Positions 22,153 through 33,254 of a DNA stretch of 64,000 nt are shown here, one piece after another. Under the pieces are notes generated by a model. That model was not told where the DNA came from, made no database searches, and saw only the letters and a program-made list of their open reading frames with translations. The position numbers were made by a program, and so were the translations under genes. Position 1 is the stretch's first letter. Each line of letters opens with the position of its first letter. Origin of the DNA: Halichondria panicea (lineage: Eukaryota; Porifera; Demospongiae; Suberitida; Halichondriidae); NCBI RefSeq assembly GCF_963675165.1, contig NC_087389.1, positions 2,080,001 to 2,144,000 of the forward strand. Direction: 5' to 3'.

Positions 22153-24807
22153 TCAAGTGTTCATTAGTTCATCACTTAATGGTACTCGCCGTGGCAACCA
22201 CTTATGCATTGGAGGGTGAACTGGAGAAAAACAAGAGCATTGACATAAAACTTATTACGTCGGGCACGAAGAAAATTACCCTAGATTCATAGCTGGGATA
22301 GTTTTCTGGGACACACATCTTATAATAATTATATGACTGTACTATACTATAATAAGCACCTCCATACACTGGAGCTATAAGGACATACACTTAAGTAATA
22401 ACCTATGGAATGCAGAACACTTTCTGTGTTAGGTATAGCCATTACACTAAGCTTACTTTTGTCTTTAAGACCTTTCGTAAAGTTAACGAGAGACAGGGTC
22501 ATGAAGAGCACCAGTATAGCCAGCATCACCAATCCAGAGGCACCTGAAACACATGCATGTGAGCGCAATCAGGAGCAGATGGAGCGTCTTACTATATGCA
22601 GTATTGCGGATTCACTATACTGTCTTAATCACATTTAATGTGCTAGTGCTCTGTACACGCGTTTGATCTAATAATAGTGAATATCATTAAGAAATGTTAG
22701 CAGCACTTAGCGGTTTCACATATATGGCATAATTTGTACATATATAGTTAGCCGATACAGAATCCGCGTAAGTAAGACGCTCCATCCCCTCATCTTCTCC
22801 TGGCGCAATAAATCCACAAAAATATCAACTGTTTATAGCTCTAAACTCCTACTCTTTATTACATGTAGCTTGTGGGGAATGCTTACGTATTCAGTTGGAG
22901 ATTATATTTGTCTGCAGTGTTCGAACACACAATGGGCACACAAACATAACTGACTGGATTGTTCAAAACTACTATAGATTAAAAGATCACATGCAAAAAT
23001 ATCCTAAAGTTTACCCCTCCACACTAAAGTAGTACTATAATGTACAATGTGAAACCTTGCGAGGATGGTTTTAAGACAACAGTCAATGAGCTCACACATC
23101 CCTATTAAGCAAAGCCTTACATGCTAACAGAAGCACGACTCCGATGTACTTGGTGTCCACCACAGCTGGGAAAAGGTCACGTCTGTACTCATCGTATATA
23201 GTATTGTATTTCCCACCAAAGTTGAGGCTGACCTGTGATTCGACCAGACGTAAAGGATGCACAACATAGTTCAACAGTCAAGCACTCACCTTGATCAGTT
23301 TATAGAGATAGTAAACTCCACAAGGAGAAATTAGTGGATACCAAATATATGACAGCAACTTAATCTCCCACAAAATCTATAAGGAACGAGTTTCATGTAA
23401 AATCAATTCAACGCAAGTTGAGAGTCGCTCTTACAGTGATGGCTCCCAGTAGAGAGACACAGAAGGTATAGACAAGGAGTAATGGGAGGACCACCTTCTC
23501 CCATTTGTCCAGAAGATTTCCATCCTGAGCCCAGGCAAGGACACATATGCTGCACTGCATGTGAGAGATAATAATTGCGACGTATTAACTATATATTATA
23601 GTGTTTCAAACTTACTAGAAGTTCTAGGTGAAACAATTGTAGAGTCTGAAAGAAGGACCTGATTCTATAAGCCCCTGAGGGTAGAGACATAAATGATCAT
23701 GCATCAAGTGCACCATGTTCAGTGCACTCACTTATGAGGGTAGTGTTGGACCCGATGACGTTCAAAACTAGGTAGCCCATTTTCCACCAGCTCCACAGAG
23801 CAAGGAATATGTTCAACGGCCCAAGTACGCAGATCAATACAACTCTGACCTAAGGGGAAATAACATGCAAACATACTGCTAAACAAAGCGAACACTGATA
23901 TTCATGAGTCACTTGACATAAGGTCAGCTGGATACTACTTGATATTGCACTATTGTTAAAAGTGTACTCAAGGCAGGAAGGAAGGAATACCCGCGGTATA
24001 GAGGAAGTTTTAAGCATTCAAATGTAGTTTACCTATAGTCAGTGAAAGATATCAAGGGGCCATGCAGGGCTACTTGACTCACAGTTCTCAAGGGTTGTTC
24101 CTCCCAGCCAGTTGCAATAAAGTTGGCAATGATGTAGACTATGATGACAATGGATGCAGCCACATACGCTAAAATCTCAAATGGTCGCTCACGAAGCAAA
24201 CCGTCAAAGCAATAAAATATGCAAAACCCTGCAAGAGGAACCCCAAACATGTACTCCATTGGCAGATATCAGACCATGCATAAAACGATCTCCTTATACG
24301 CACTCACCTATGTTGACCAGGACCATGATGGCATAGATAGAGTCGTTAGTGCATACCCATGACTTGCACTGAACAGGCTGCTGCTCCATGGAGGAGTCAT
24401 TTATATAGGTGAGATTGATAAAGTTAGCCTCAAAGTAAACGAGTCTCTCTATGGTGACCCCCAGCACAGCTAGGAGCGAGAGAGAGGCCACCACCATAAA
24501 CACCCACTCTACCCAAGAGATTCGCCTCGGGTTGCGGCACTGAGGGAAAAGTAGATCAAGTGTTGTGCAATTGTTGTCTACACAGCTAACTGATTGAACT
24601 GACACGTTGCTACGGAATGGTGTTAGAACTAGCAATAACAGCTCATGCTTAGATTGGCAGTTAAGGTACCTCTCCAATGATAGTTTCTTGAGCAAACTCT
24701 ATCTTCCGGTTGCTAGAGTCGTGTCTCTGAAAAATGGCCTCATAGTCAACTGCTTTGTTGGGGATTGCACCGGAGCTGTGCTTGAGGGGAGCTTTGTCAT
24801 CAGACAT
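22153..24807 (-). CDS. Multipass membrane protein, tandem paralogue B
   Basis: This is a paralogue of gene A with the same ten-exon plan and intron phases. Start ATG at 24807 (MSDDKAPLKHSSGAIPNKAV). Later exons read WVEWVFMVVASLSLLAVLGV and DSIYAIMVLVNIG (24308-24539), YCFDGLLRERPFEILAYVAA (about 24084-24228), VRVVLICVLGPLNIFLALW with KMGYLVLNVIGSN (about 23735-23848), RAYRIRSFFQTLQLFHLELL, DKWEKVVLPLLLVYTFCVSL (about 23435-23555), ILWEIKLLSYIWYPLISPCG (23289-23375), YDEYRRDLFPAVVDTKYIGV (about 23122-23231), and SGLVMLAILVLFMTLSLVNF ending NFTKGLKDK. A short last exon (22153-22207) ends LSDELMNT. Shared strings LRERPFE, GYLVLN-IGSN and F-KGLK mark the family. About seven helices are predicted by eye; the role is unknown. 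Its start faces the next gene across 324 bp. Confidence 0.75.
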
Positions 24808-25131
24808 GGTTGCTATTGCAGGTAGTATCCAGCTAGCTAGCTAAATGATTTGCATTGCATATCATGCAGACACTATAGAGACTAGTTGGGCGTGGCCCGA
24901 CGGGAGCCGATCGAGCCACGCCCAACTAGTCTAGCTAGAGACCACACCTTTTCTACCCTGGAGACATAAAATTATTGGAGGTCAAAGGTAATTGAGAGCA
25001 CGGCTTTTGAAATTTGTGTTCTCACACGTACACAACATTAACAGTCTCTGTGTACGTGTATGTAGATCTTCGCTACTAGAATCTGCTTAGGCTTATATAT
25101 TTAGTGTGAGTATATAGAGGCAGGAAGCAAA
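24808..25131. promoter_or_regulatory. Divergent promoter region with GC-rich hairpin
   Basis: This lies between the divergent starts of paralogue B and the disordered-protein gene. It contains perfect 17-bp arms AGACTAGTTGGGCGTGG (24879-24895) and its reverse complement (24916-24932) around a 20-base loop. The arms include GGGCGTGG, a GC-box/CACCC-like string on both strands. It could be regulatory or only a small inverted-repeat insertion. Confidence 0.5.
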
Positions 25132-28020
25132 ATGTCTGAAGAGCAACAGAGTCAACACTTGTGGATGGAAGACAAGCTCACAGGTATGTGTACGTGTACG
25201 TGTGAAATGATGATCTGTGTTCATACACTTACCTGTTTTCTCCTTATAATAGGAATGGATATGATCGGGGATGAACATTTTGAACCCACTGGTGAACTAT
25301 ATGACTTTCTGACAGAAAGGTAGGCCTTTACTTTTAATATGTCTAGATTTCACCAACCTTCCATGCCGGTCCAGTTGCAGTCCTCCCAAAAACAACAGCT
25401 CCTTGATAAGTAGTGCAAGCAGTGCATCGAGTCCAAGCAGCTTTGAGTCTAGCTTTGCCGAGAGCATCCCTGAGCCATCACCTAATACAGAAGGGGCGGA
25501 GGGGTGTGTCAAGATGGTGGAAGAACTGCTCTCTCAAAATGTACAGGAGAAACCAGTAGAGCCAATCGATTTCTCTGAACTTGCAACTGAGATGGAGACA
25601 GTCGATGGCTCACAGCAGAATACTACTGGTGGCGATGACATTGATGCTGTGTCGACTACTCGCAGTAAATTGAGACAATCGAGGTTGCAAACACCTTCAA
25701 AGAGCCTAAAAAACTGTAGCGCTTTCAGCAGTTCTGTAAGTCAAATAATGATGTGTACCCACTGTTACTCCCCAGTAGTCTAGTCGAGGGCTATTATTGT
25801 ACACGGTGTTATGTTACAGATTTTCAATTGATTCCCCCTCCACTGTGCCTCCTCTACAGCCCATCAAGGATGCCCAGCTGGACTACCTAAAAGAGCTGAG
25901 AGACTTTGACACCACAAAGATGGCCTTGTCCAGTCAGAGGGAGTCCCAACTCTCCAGTGGGCGGTCCTCCTCCAACGATACGTACATAGTCTCCCAGAGC
26001 AGCAGTGAGGAGAGAGCGTCGTCGGACACAGCTCTTAATGAGTTGGAAAGGTCAGAGACGTCCAGTATGGGCTCTTCAGTTTCTGTGGAGGGTGGCAAGA
26101 AGTTAAAGCCACCCAAAACTGGATCTAGCATTGCCCGCAAATCTATTGGAGGGTAGGTTTGATTGTATAACCTAGTGGAACAGTTTTGCATTGTACATGT
26201 AATCTGCTAATATAATGACAACATTTATTTTTGTCCCCCATAGTTTAAAATTCACTAAGCCTACTACCAAACCATCCCTGCTACCCTCTAAACCGTTGAA
26301 TCAATCTAAAAGCCTGCTTCAGCAACCTCTCCGTAAAGTCGGTGTTCCTGCCAACAGAGTCCTTGCAACCAAAAAGAACACTAGCCTCAGAAACCAGGAG
26401 AATAAAGGAATCCTATTTGTTACCTCAATTCCACCTTCAAAGGTCACAAAACGAGTTCCTGTAAATAAAAACCGAATTAGAAGGTCCAGCATTCCTAAAC
26501 CAGTTGCAGTCTCTGAGTTACAGAGGAAGCAACTATCCAAGAACTCGAATGCAACTCGAGTGCTGAAGTCGGCCTCTGTTCCTGTTGTACAGTCCACACC
26601 CATCCCCCTGAAAAACAAAGCCATAACTGACACAACACCAAACAGGAGACGATCACTGGCCACTAACAGCCCTCCTATGGGTACTAGAGAGGGTCACAGG
26701 GAGGTTGAGCCAAGGATAAAACCTTCCTTCAGGTACATGTACTTTGCTGTGTTGATTTGCTTGTAACACACACACATTCTTTGAACTACATGCACACTGT
26801 ACGGTAGCTTCATTGTTTTTTTCAGACTATGTAGACTAGGTAGGGGGTTCTCTTTTAACCTACACGTATTGTCCAAGAGCAAATGTACATGTAGGCAACC
26901 AGAAAATGTCTCTTTCCAGTCTTAGTTCAATAGAGGGCAGTGCATCTGCTAAAAGGAATGAGACAGCACTCATCCGAGAAGCCGAAACCAGCATTATCAA
27001 AACTCCTAAGACTGTGAAAAAGAGAAGGTCTCTACTTCCAACACCAGGAGGAAAAGTGAGTGCGGTTTAGAAGTACCACCTCTGCCTAACTGTACGTGCT
27101 TATATGTAAGGTTTGGTATTGCCTGTTGTTGAGCATTTGGTTCTCATATAAACTATATTATGTTTTTGTTCTCGTTGATTCCAGGAGCTAAACATTCTTT
27201 CGTTAGACATTGGAACGTCAGATAGGAAGTCACATGACGCTATGCAGCAGCAGTCATCTGCTTCCCCTCACCTTAATGATGACGAACGAGCTATGCCTCC
27301 GCCCAAAAGGTCCTCGAAACTACAAGTAAAGGGATATGGACTACAGAAACTCACGGCTGGTTCCAGGAGGATGGTCTTCAAACCCAGGAATGGACCTGCT
27401 GTTAGGCCAAAGAAGACTGGACCAGTCAAACCAGTGGTGAGTTTATATTATAGTTACATTGTGTGTGCACTACATCAACATTTACATGTATGTATGGCAG
27501 TAAACCTTTGAGAGCCAAATGGTTTATGTTATTTTACTCTTATTTTTTGCAGGTTTCATACCATAGGGAAGACTTTCAGGTACATGTATAATTATAATTA
27601 TATGCGCTCTACTGTTCTGCTAGCACGTTGTATGTATACTCTTCTGTATAAATAATTAAGTTACTGTGATTGTTGCTTACATGTACAGTACAAGAATTGT
27701 ACTATAATTTATACGCTTTTGCCATTCAAAAACGATGTTGCCATACATGTACATTTTTTGCTCTGCATAATTATTCCACCTCATTATAATTATACGCACA
27801 TGACTTTCTATACATGTACATACCTGTATATTTATTTTTATAATATTGTACTGCTCTTTAGATGGTCCCAAAGGTGAGTGGTTCCAAGGTGGTTCACTCC
27901 CCACTCAACAAAGAGAATTCCCCCTCCATCCCTCACTCGAAATGGTCACCTGTCAAGAAGAAGAAAGACTATGAGAGGGACGATGCTTGTTTCATGTGCA
28001 CAAAGAGAACTGTCAAATGA
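25132..28020 (+). CDS. Basic Ser/Pro-rich disordered protein, unrecognised
   Basis: Start ATG at 25132 (MSEEQQSQHLWMEDKLTG), stop TGA 28018-28020. Exons: 25132 to about 25182; 25253-25319 (GDEHFEPTGELYDFLTE); 25379-25738 (Ser-rich, SSASSASSPSSFESSF); 25860-26153, entering through an acceptor at 25859 that restores frame (PIKDAQLDYLKELRDFDTTK); about 26244-26731; 26920-27055 (KKRRSLLPTPGG); 27185-27436; a tiny 27553-27579 (VSYHREDFQ); and 27862-28020, ending in ACFMCTKRTVK. The protein is about 560 residues, with an acidic start and a strongly basic remainder rich in K-P-S and in LPTP/SIPKP-type proline sites that CDKs might phosphorylate. This composition is common in microtubule- or chromatin-binding proteins such as the GTSE1/PSRC1 type, but I see no diagnostic domain. 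Function is therefore unassigned. Confidence 0.7.
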
Positions 28021-28593
28021 ACACCTACCTGACTTAATACCTAGTGTGCAGTCATGTATTGTATACGTTTATCTGTGCACTAACAGGATGTTTGGTCTGA
28101 AACTTATAAATTGTGATCTGACATGTACACGTACTATACGTACATACACCTTAAAGTTCTAACTGCATGCGGTATAGTTGATGCGTGGGTCTCAATAGAA
28201 CTTCTGCAAACCGACAGAATATAATTATGGCGCTCGCTTTAAGATCATAGAAATGTACATTAAAAATGCAGAGGCACAACACGACATGTAACATATGCAG
28301 TCATCATTCGCCAGTGCATGCAGTCCTGAGGTGTTAATCTTGCACTCAGGGAACACGGCATCATCCTAGCCTCGAGACCAGCCGTTTGTCAGCAGATTAA
28401 GGAACGGCTGGTCTCGAGGCTAGCATCATCCTTGACGTAGGAACATGTCTATGGTTGGGAAAGTCCCCCATGGAAGGGCGGAGACAAAACCATGTGACAA
28501 AACAAACCTAAACAACATCTTCATCATTCTTTTAATTTTTATAATACTGTTACTATACTCATCAACTACAGCTTACAATATAAAGAGATCAAG
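28021..28593. other. Gap with a hairpin repeat upstream of the kinase gene
   Basis: Besides 3' UTR and promoter sequence, it contains a perfect inverted repeat of 21-bp arms (28366-28386 and 28403-28423, CTAGCCTCGAGACCAGCCGTT). The flanking GCATCATCC-like bases also mirror it, which suggests a small inserted element. Confidence 0.65.
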
Positions 28594-31500
28594 ATGTCAA
28601 GCAATCTATCCTTGTCTGATGCCCAATCACTACACTTAGACTCTGACAAAGATGAGTTCATAAGCTTAATCAACATTAGCCTAGTAAGTTCAGCTCCAGT
28701 TGAAGAAGTACAAGGCGATGATGAACACTTTCTGTCCAGAGGAGCTCAAGAACCTGTATTGACCGTTGGCCAGGATCATGTTGAAAATGAACACCCCAAG
28801 TTGTTTGGGGAGATTACTGAATGTGGTGTCAAAACACCCAACCCTCAAGTTGTGGAGGCCGGTTTGGAAAACCTCACCGAAAAAGACATCCAGGAAGTCA
28901 ACAATAAAGATCAAATGCCAGATGCAGTCTTTCCAACTTTACAACCATCTAACGGGTCTGTTCTAACTGTGGAAAATGTTGATGAGGTGAATTCTGAAGC
29001 TCGAGATCCGCAGCTTGTGGTCACTATACAAAACCCAATGCTACTAGAGGGACGAGCGCAGTCACCAGTTTTACCACCACCTGCAGTGTCTATCAAGCAC
29101 CAAGAAACAAGTAAAATTGGTCAGTGATGCAAGGCTTATATATACCTATTATTGGTTTTATCTAGCTAGTGCGGGGGGGGGGAAGCTTTCCTTCCAAAAT
29201 ACTCATGATTAGCTTACCCCAGAGCATTATAGAGTATGAAACTGTACTACACACAGAATGCTTATACATTTCATAAATTGCATAATTATTCCCCCCCCCC
29301 CAACTATGAATTCTAGATGAAACCCTCATAGTAATAGATCTAAGGCTAACCATGGGCCTGGCATGCGGTTAGACACTTACAACGGTCACGTAGCCTTGAG
29401 GCATAATTTGGATTTGGTGATGGTCGTCGTGATAATCATAATATTATATGTAACAAATTATAGCATGAAATTCCTTGTGTTGTAAGCAATATACAGGCAG
29501 CTCTCCCTCAGGCTTTTGCCTGTGTATATCTCTATCTCCGGTCAGGCTATATCTATTACACAGGTACACCTACTATTATAAACGGGTGCTAATTTAGCCA
29601 ATTAGCGAATATTTGCAAATAGTTATAAGTTAGCTAGCCCCTCTTTTCCTAACACTCATTCCACCTCATACTTGTGTACATCATAAAATTTTGACGCATA
29701 TCATTCTAATGAATTTGTTGCAAATCCGCTAAAATTAGTACCCTAAAAACTATTTATGAAAACGCTAAAATTTGAGCCCGTTAATACTAAAGTAGCTGTA
29801 CATAAGTATATGTATGTCTGTGTATATTGCATGGGGTATACATGATTTTACATGATTGTGTAATGATTATTGTTCACATTTTATTATTTTAGGTGTTCAG
29901 GCTCCCAGATTTAAAGCCACTTCTGTCAATTCGAGTGAACTCTCTAGTACTAGTAGTGGACCTTGCTTCAAAATTCTCGAAGTGAAACCTAACCCTACGT
30001 TTACAAATAGCCAACAGTCTAATCCCCAAGCAAGGGCTAATGACAGTGTAGATGGCCAATCAAACACAACAACGAAGTTTCCACAACAAGTTGCAGACGC
30101 AAACCAGGGAAGCTGGGGTTACATGGACTTACCAAAGATACAACTTCAGTATTGTCGACCAACTCGTACTAATCCTAATGGAGGGGATAGTCTCATTAAA
30201 CAAGTGGAGGCTGGACAGTTTCCGAAGTATGAATTACTTCACAAAAAACCTGGACACATTCTCTATAGCATTGAGGTGCTTACAGTCATAGTTACATATA
30301 CTTGTGTATTTAATGGTTTTATATACATAACTATGTATATGTGGTCGATTATACTTTTACTTGATCACACATGCATGCATGTAGGAAGAGGAAGACCTGG
30401 TTGCTGGGAAGGACTTCCCACACTTCAAGCCGCAGGAACAACGCAACTCAGAAATATTGGGAAAAGGAGGCAATGGAAAAGTTGTTTCTTTCACATTCAG
30501 TAATAAAGAATATGCCGTCAAGGAGGTAAGTGACTATTGTCCAGTATAACATATTTTTACCAGGTCTTAAAATGGTGGTGCTTGCTAATTAATAACTCAG
30601 ATTGGATTTGCTGGTGTAAAACTTGCAGGACGTAAATGTACATGGAATAGATACAACTTTTAAGTTGCGACTAGAATTTACTGGATGATGGCCGAGAAGG
30701 GTAACCCGCCTCCGCCTACCACCACAATGAACCGCGTGTGCGGTTGTTTTTAATGCTCGCGCGCTGGTTAAACAAAGAGCTGCCAACAAATCTTAAGATC
30801 AGTCACAAGGTCAAATCATATCTGGATTCTAATTAACGCAAAGTATTCCTTGGCTATTGATGCAGGACATGATTGATTGACCTTTGACCTTTGATCTTGT
30901 GCAGACTGATGAGAAAATTTGTTGGCGGTTCTTTGTTTAACCGCGTACGGTTAACAAAACATCTTGCGGCAGTAGGCGGATGCGGCACCCCTCTCGGCCA
31001 CCGTAAGATTGGATCAAATAATAAGTCTTTCTTTAATATTAGGCCTTCTAGAATGAGTTTGCTTGTAATGCTTATTTTTTTATTATACAGACCCGGTATC
31101 GTAAGACCGAACTAAACATTTGGTCCAAACTACAACACCCAAACATCGTCCTTCTTAAAGCCGTGATGATTGGAGAAAAGTACAAAGAGTGCTACCAGTT
31201 CATGCCACGGATGTCCGGAGACCTTCGCTCAATTATGACCAAATGTGGTGACCTTCGTACCCTATTAGAACAGCAACCTCAGAATTGGGAAGCTTTTCTT
31301 GAAAACACTAAATATATTCTTGCCGGGGTTTCAAAGGGATTGAAGTATTTGGACCAACATGGAATACAGCACAGTGACATCAAAGGTGCATCGTATGAAC
31401 ATTTACACATGCACTGTAGTCGCAAAGTAACGTTCCATACTAATAGCTCACTGTTACCATGTACACCACTTACCGTGTACCGCGAAATTTTCGAGGCACT

Positions 31501-32939
31501 TATATTTCGTGGAATAGCCTCTAAAAGCATTTTGTTGCACATGCAATGTTTACTGCTTACCGGAAGCCATATGCCTTTAATCTTTGCACGTTATAGCAGA
31601 TAATTCTATTTTCGTGGACCTAATTGTAGGATTGGTAACCCACGAAATCAGCGAAAATTAAGCCCCTTGAAAATTTCGCGTCATACGGTATACTCCCGCC
31701 TCTACACACACACACACAGCTGCCAATGTTCTGGTCCAAAAGGAGTGTAGGTGTCGTACTATTCTCCATTGCGAATGTGATAACAAGTACATCATCAATA
31801 TATCGGATTTTGACTCAGCAAGGCAAACCGAATTTTTGCGGAAGCCCAACCAGTTCTCTGTCTGTAAGACAAGCATGAGTGATTATCAAATGTTGTTTGT
31901 GAACGGCACTAAAGGTCACAGGGCTCCTGAGGTAAGTCATATGACATGTTGTTCACTTACTTACAACAGAGTTTAACGTATCATACATGCATGTAGAACA
32001 TTTACATGTGTAGGCCACTTGAAAGTTGTTACCCAGCATCCAAAAATTTGATAAGCAAACATTTAGCCACAAGAAGGCTGTTAGTGTCAGAGGGGTGGGG
32101 CAACGGGCCAGGATGGCAACAACTCAGAGGAGGTTGGACATCACTTGACTTTTCTGCTAATTAGACATGAAATCCTCACGTGATGTAATCATTACCCACA
32201 TGGAAGTTCCTGCATTCTACCTTTTTTTTATGACCTTCTCTGGCATTACAACTGTTAGAACACGTATATATCTTACACGTACCTTAACCTATAGTTGAAA
32301 TTCACTTGACCATGCATCTCGAGTCATAAAAACATCATACTATAGTGTATACCCAGTTACTTAATGCTAAATAAATTATTATGACGGCGCTGATAATAAA
32401 ACACATAATGAACACGGCATTAATTTATGGAATGGGTCCAATTATGTATGTTTTATGCAGCAATTCAAGCAATGTCCATATGGAGCTGCTGAGTATAAGA
32501 AGACGCTGAAGGATGGCAAACCACTCTACGATATGGAAGGTCCATGGTGTGATATCTGGAGTATGGGTGTGATGTTGCTTCAATTAATTCTGGTCAAGGG
32601 ACTTGCTGTTCGTGAGGTATTTTGTTATACTAAGTTAACGTCTTTATATCAGTCACTTAATCGATACACACATAATGCAAAAATTACTATACTACTTGCC
32701 TGCAGGCTGGAATGCTGACTAACTACGAAGGCAACGATATGCATCCCTGTATCGAGCCCATATCTGTAACGGTTTGCCTGAAGGAACTGTTGATGATTTG
32801 CTTGGATCAACCCGAGTTGAACCCTCTTGCTAAAGTAGCAAGTAAATGCCTAATAATTGACTGTACAGAGAGGCCTACAGCTGAAGGAATTCTCAACATC
32901 ATTAATCCTTCCGACTGTAAAGATGGTAGCCATGCGTAG
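28594..32939 (+). CDS. Protein kinase with HSD and DFD motifs, long disordered N-terminus
   Basis: Exons: 28594-29121 and 29894-30274 (disordered, start MSSNLSLSDAQS); about 30385-30524 (GEILGKGGNGKVV-type glycine loop, AVKE lysine); 31091-31387 (αC Glu in KTELNIWSKLQHPNIVLL, then LKYLDQHGIQHSDIK); about 31720-31931 (AANVLV, ISDFDSA, GTKGHRAPE); 32459-32616 (GPWCDIWSMGVMLLQLIL); and 32705-32939. Joins are phase-consistent (IK-A-ANVLV). The fold is a typical Ser/Thr or TKL-like kinase. The catalytic loop reads HSD instead of HRD and the magnesium loop DFD instead of DFG; the Asp residues themselves remain, so activity is possible. An inserted loop between APE and the F helix is unusually long (QFKQCPYGAAEYKK...). 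Two introns hold MITEs. The substrate and pathway are unknown. Confidence 0.82.
30689..31002. repeat. MITE-like long inverted repeat in a kinase intron
   Basis: Left arm (about 30689-30790: GGCCGAGAAGGGTAACCCGC ... GGTTAAACAAAGAGCTGCCA) and right arm (about 30902-31002) are imperfect reverse complements over roughly 100 bp each. The element is about 310 bp with no coding content. Confidence 0.75.
31471..31690. repeat. MITE of the TACCGTATA family in a kinase intron
   Basis: It starts TACCGTGTACCGCGAAATTT and ends AAATTTCGCGTCATACGGTA, with internal TTTCGTGG/CCACGAAA pairs. About 220 bp. Confidence 0.75.
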
Positions 32940-33254
32940 TAGTATAAAGAAGACGCCACTCGATCCTCTATAATTATTTCGTATACTTTAATGAAACATT
33001 CATTGCTAAAACAGTAGACTATTAATTTTTACTATTAACTATTAATTTTTACCACATATAGCAATTAACTAAGAATTTGGTAAAGAGCACTTATTATACA
33101 ACAGTGGTGCAGCAAGAGTTCAGCTATATAACAATGCAATGCACGATAATTATAGCTAGCTAATACTACGGGTACTGAAGCTTCTAACAGCTATAGTCTA
33201 GTTGTATCATCAAACGAAAGAATTAAGTGGTCTTTCCTATACACATATTCAGTA
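32940..33254. other. Convergent 3' gap, kinase / laccase
   Basis: AT-rich 3' flanks only. TATTAACTATTAATTTTTA is tandemly repeated near 33020-33050. No gene is seen. Confidence 0.5.
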
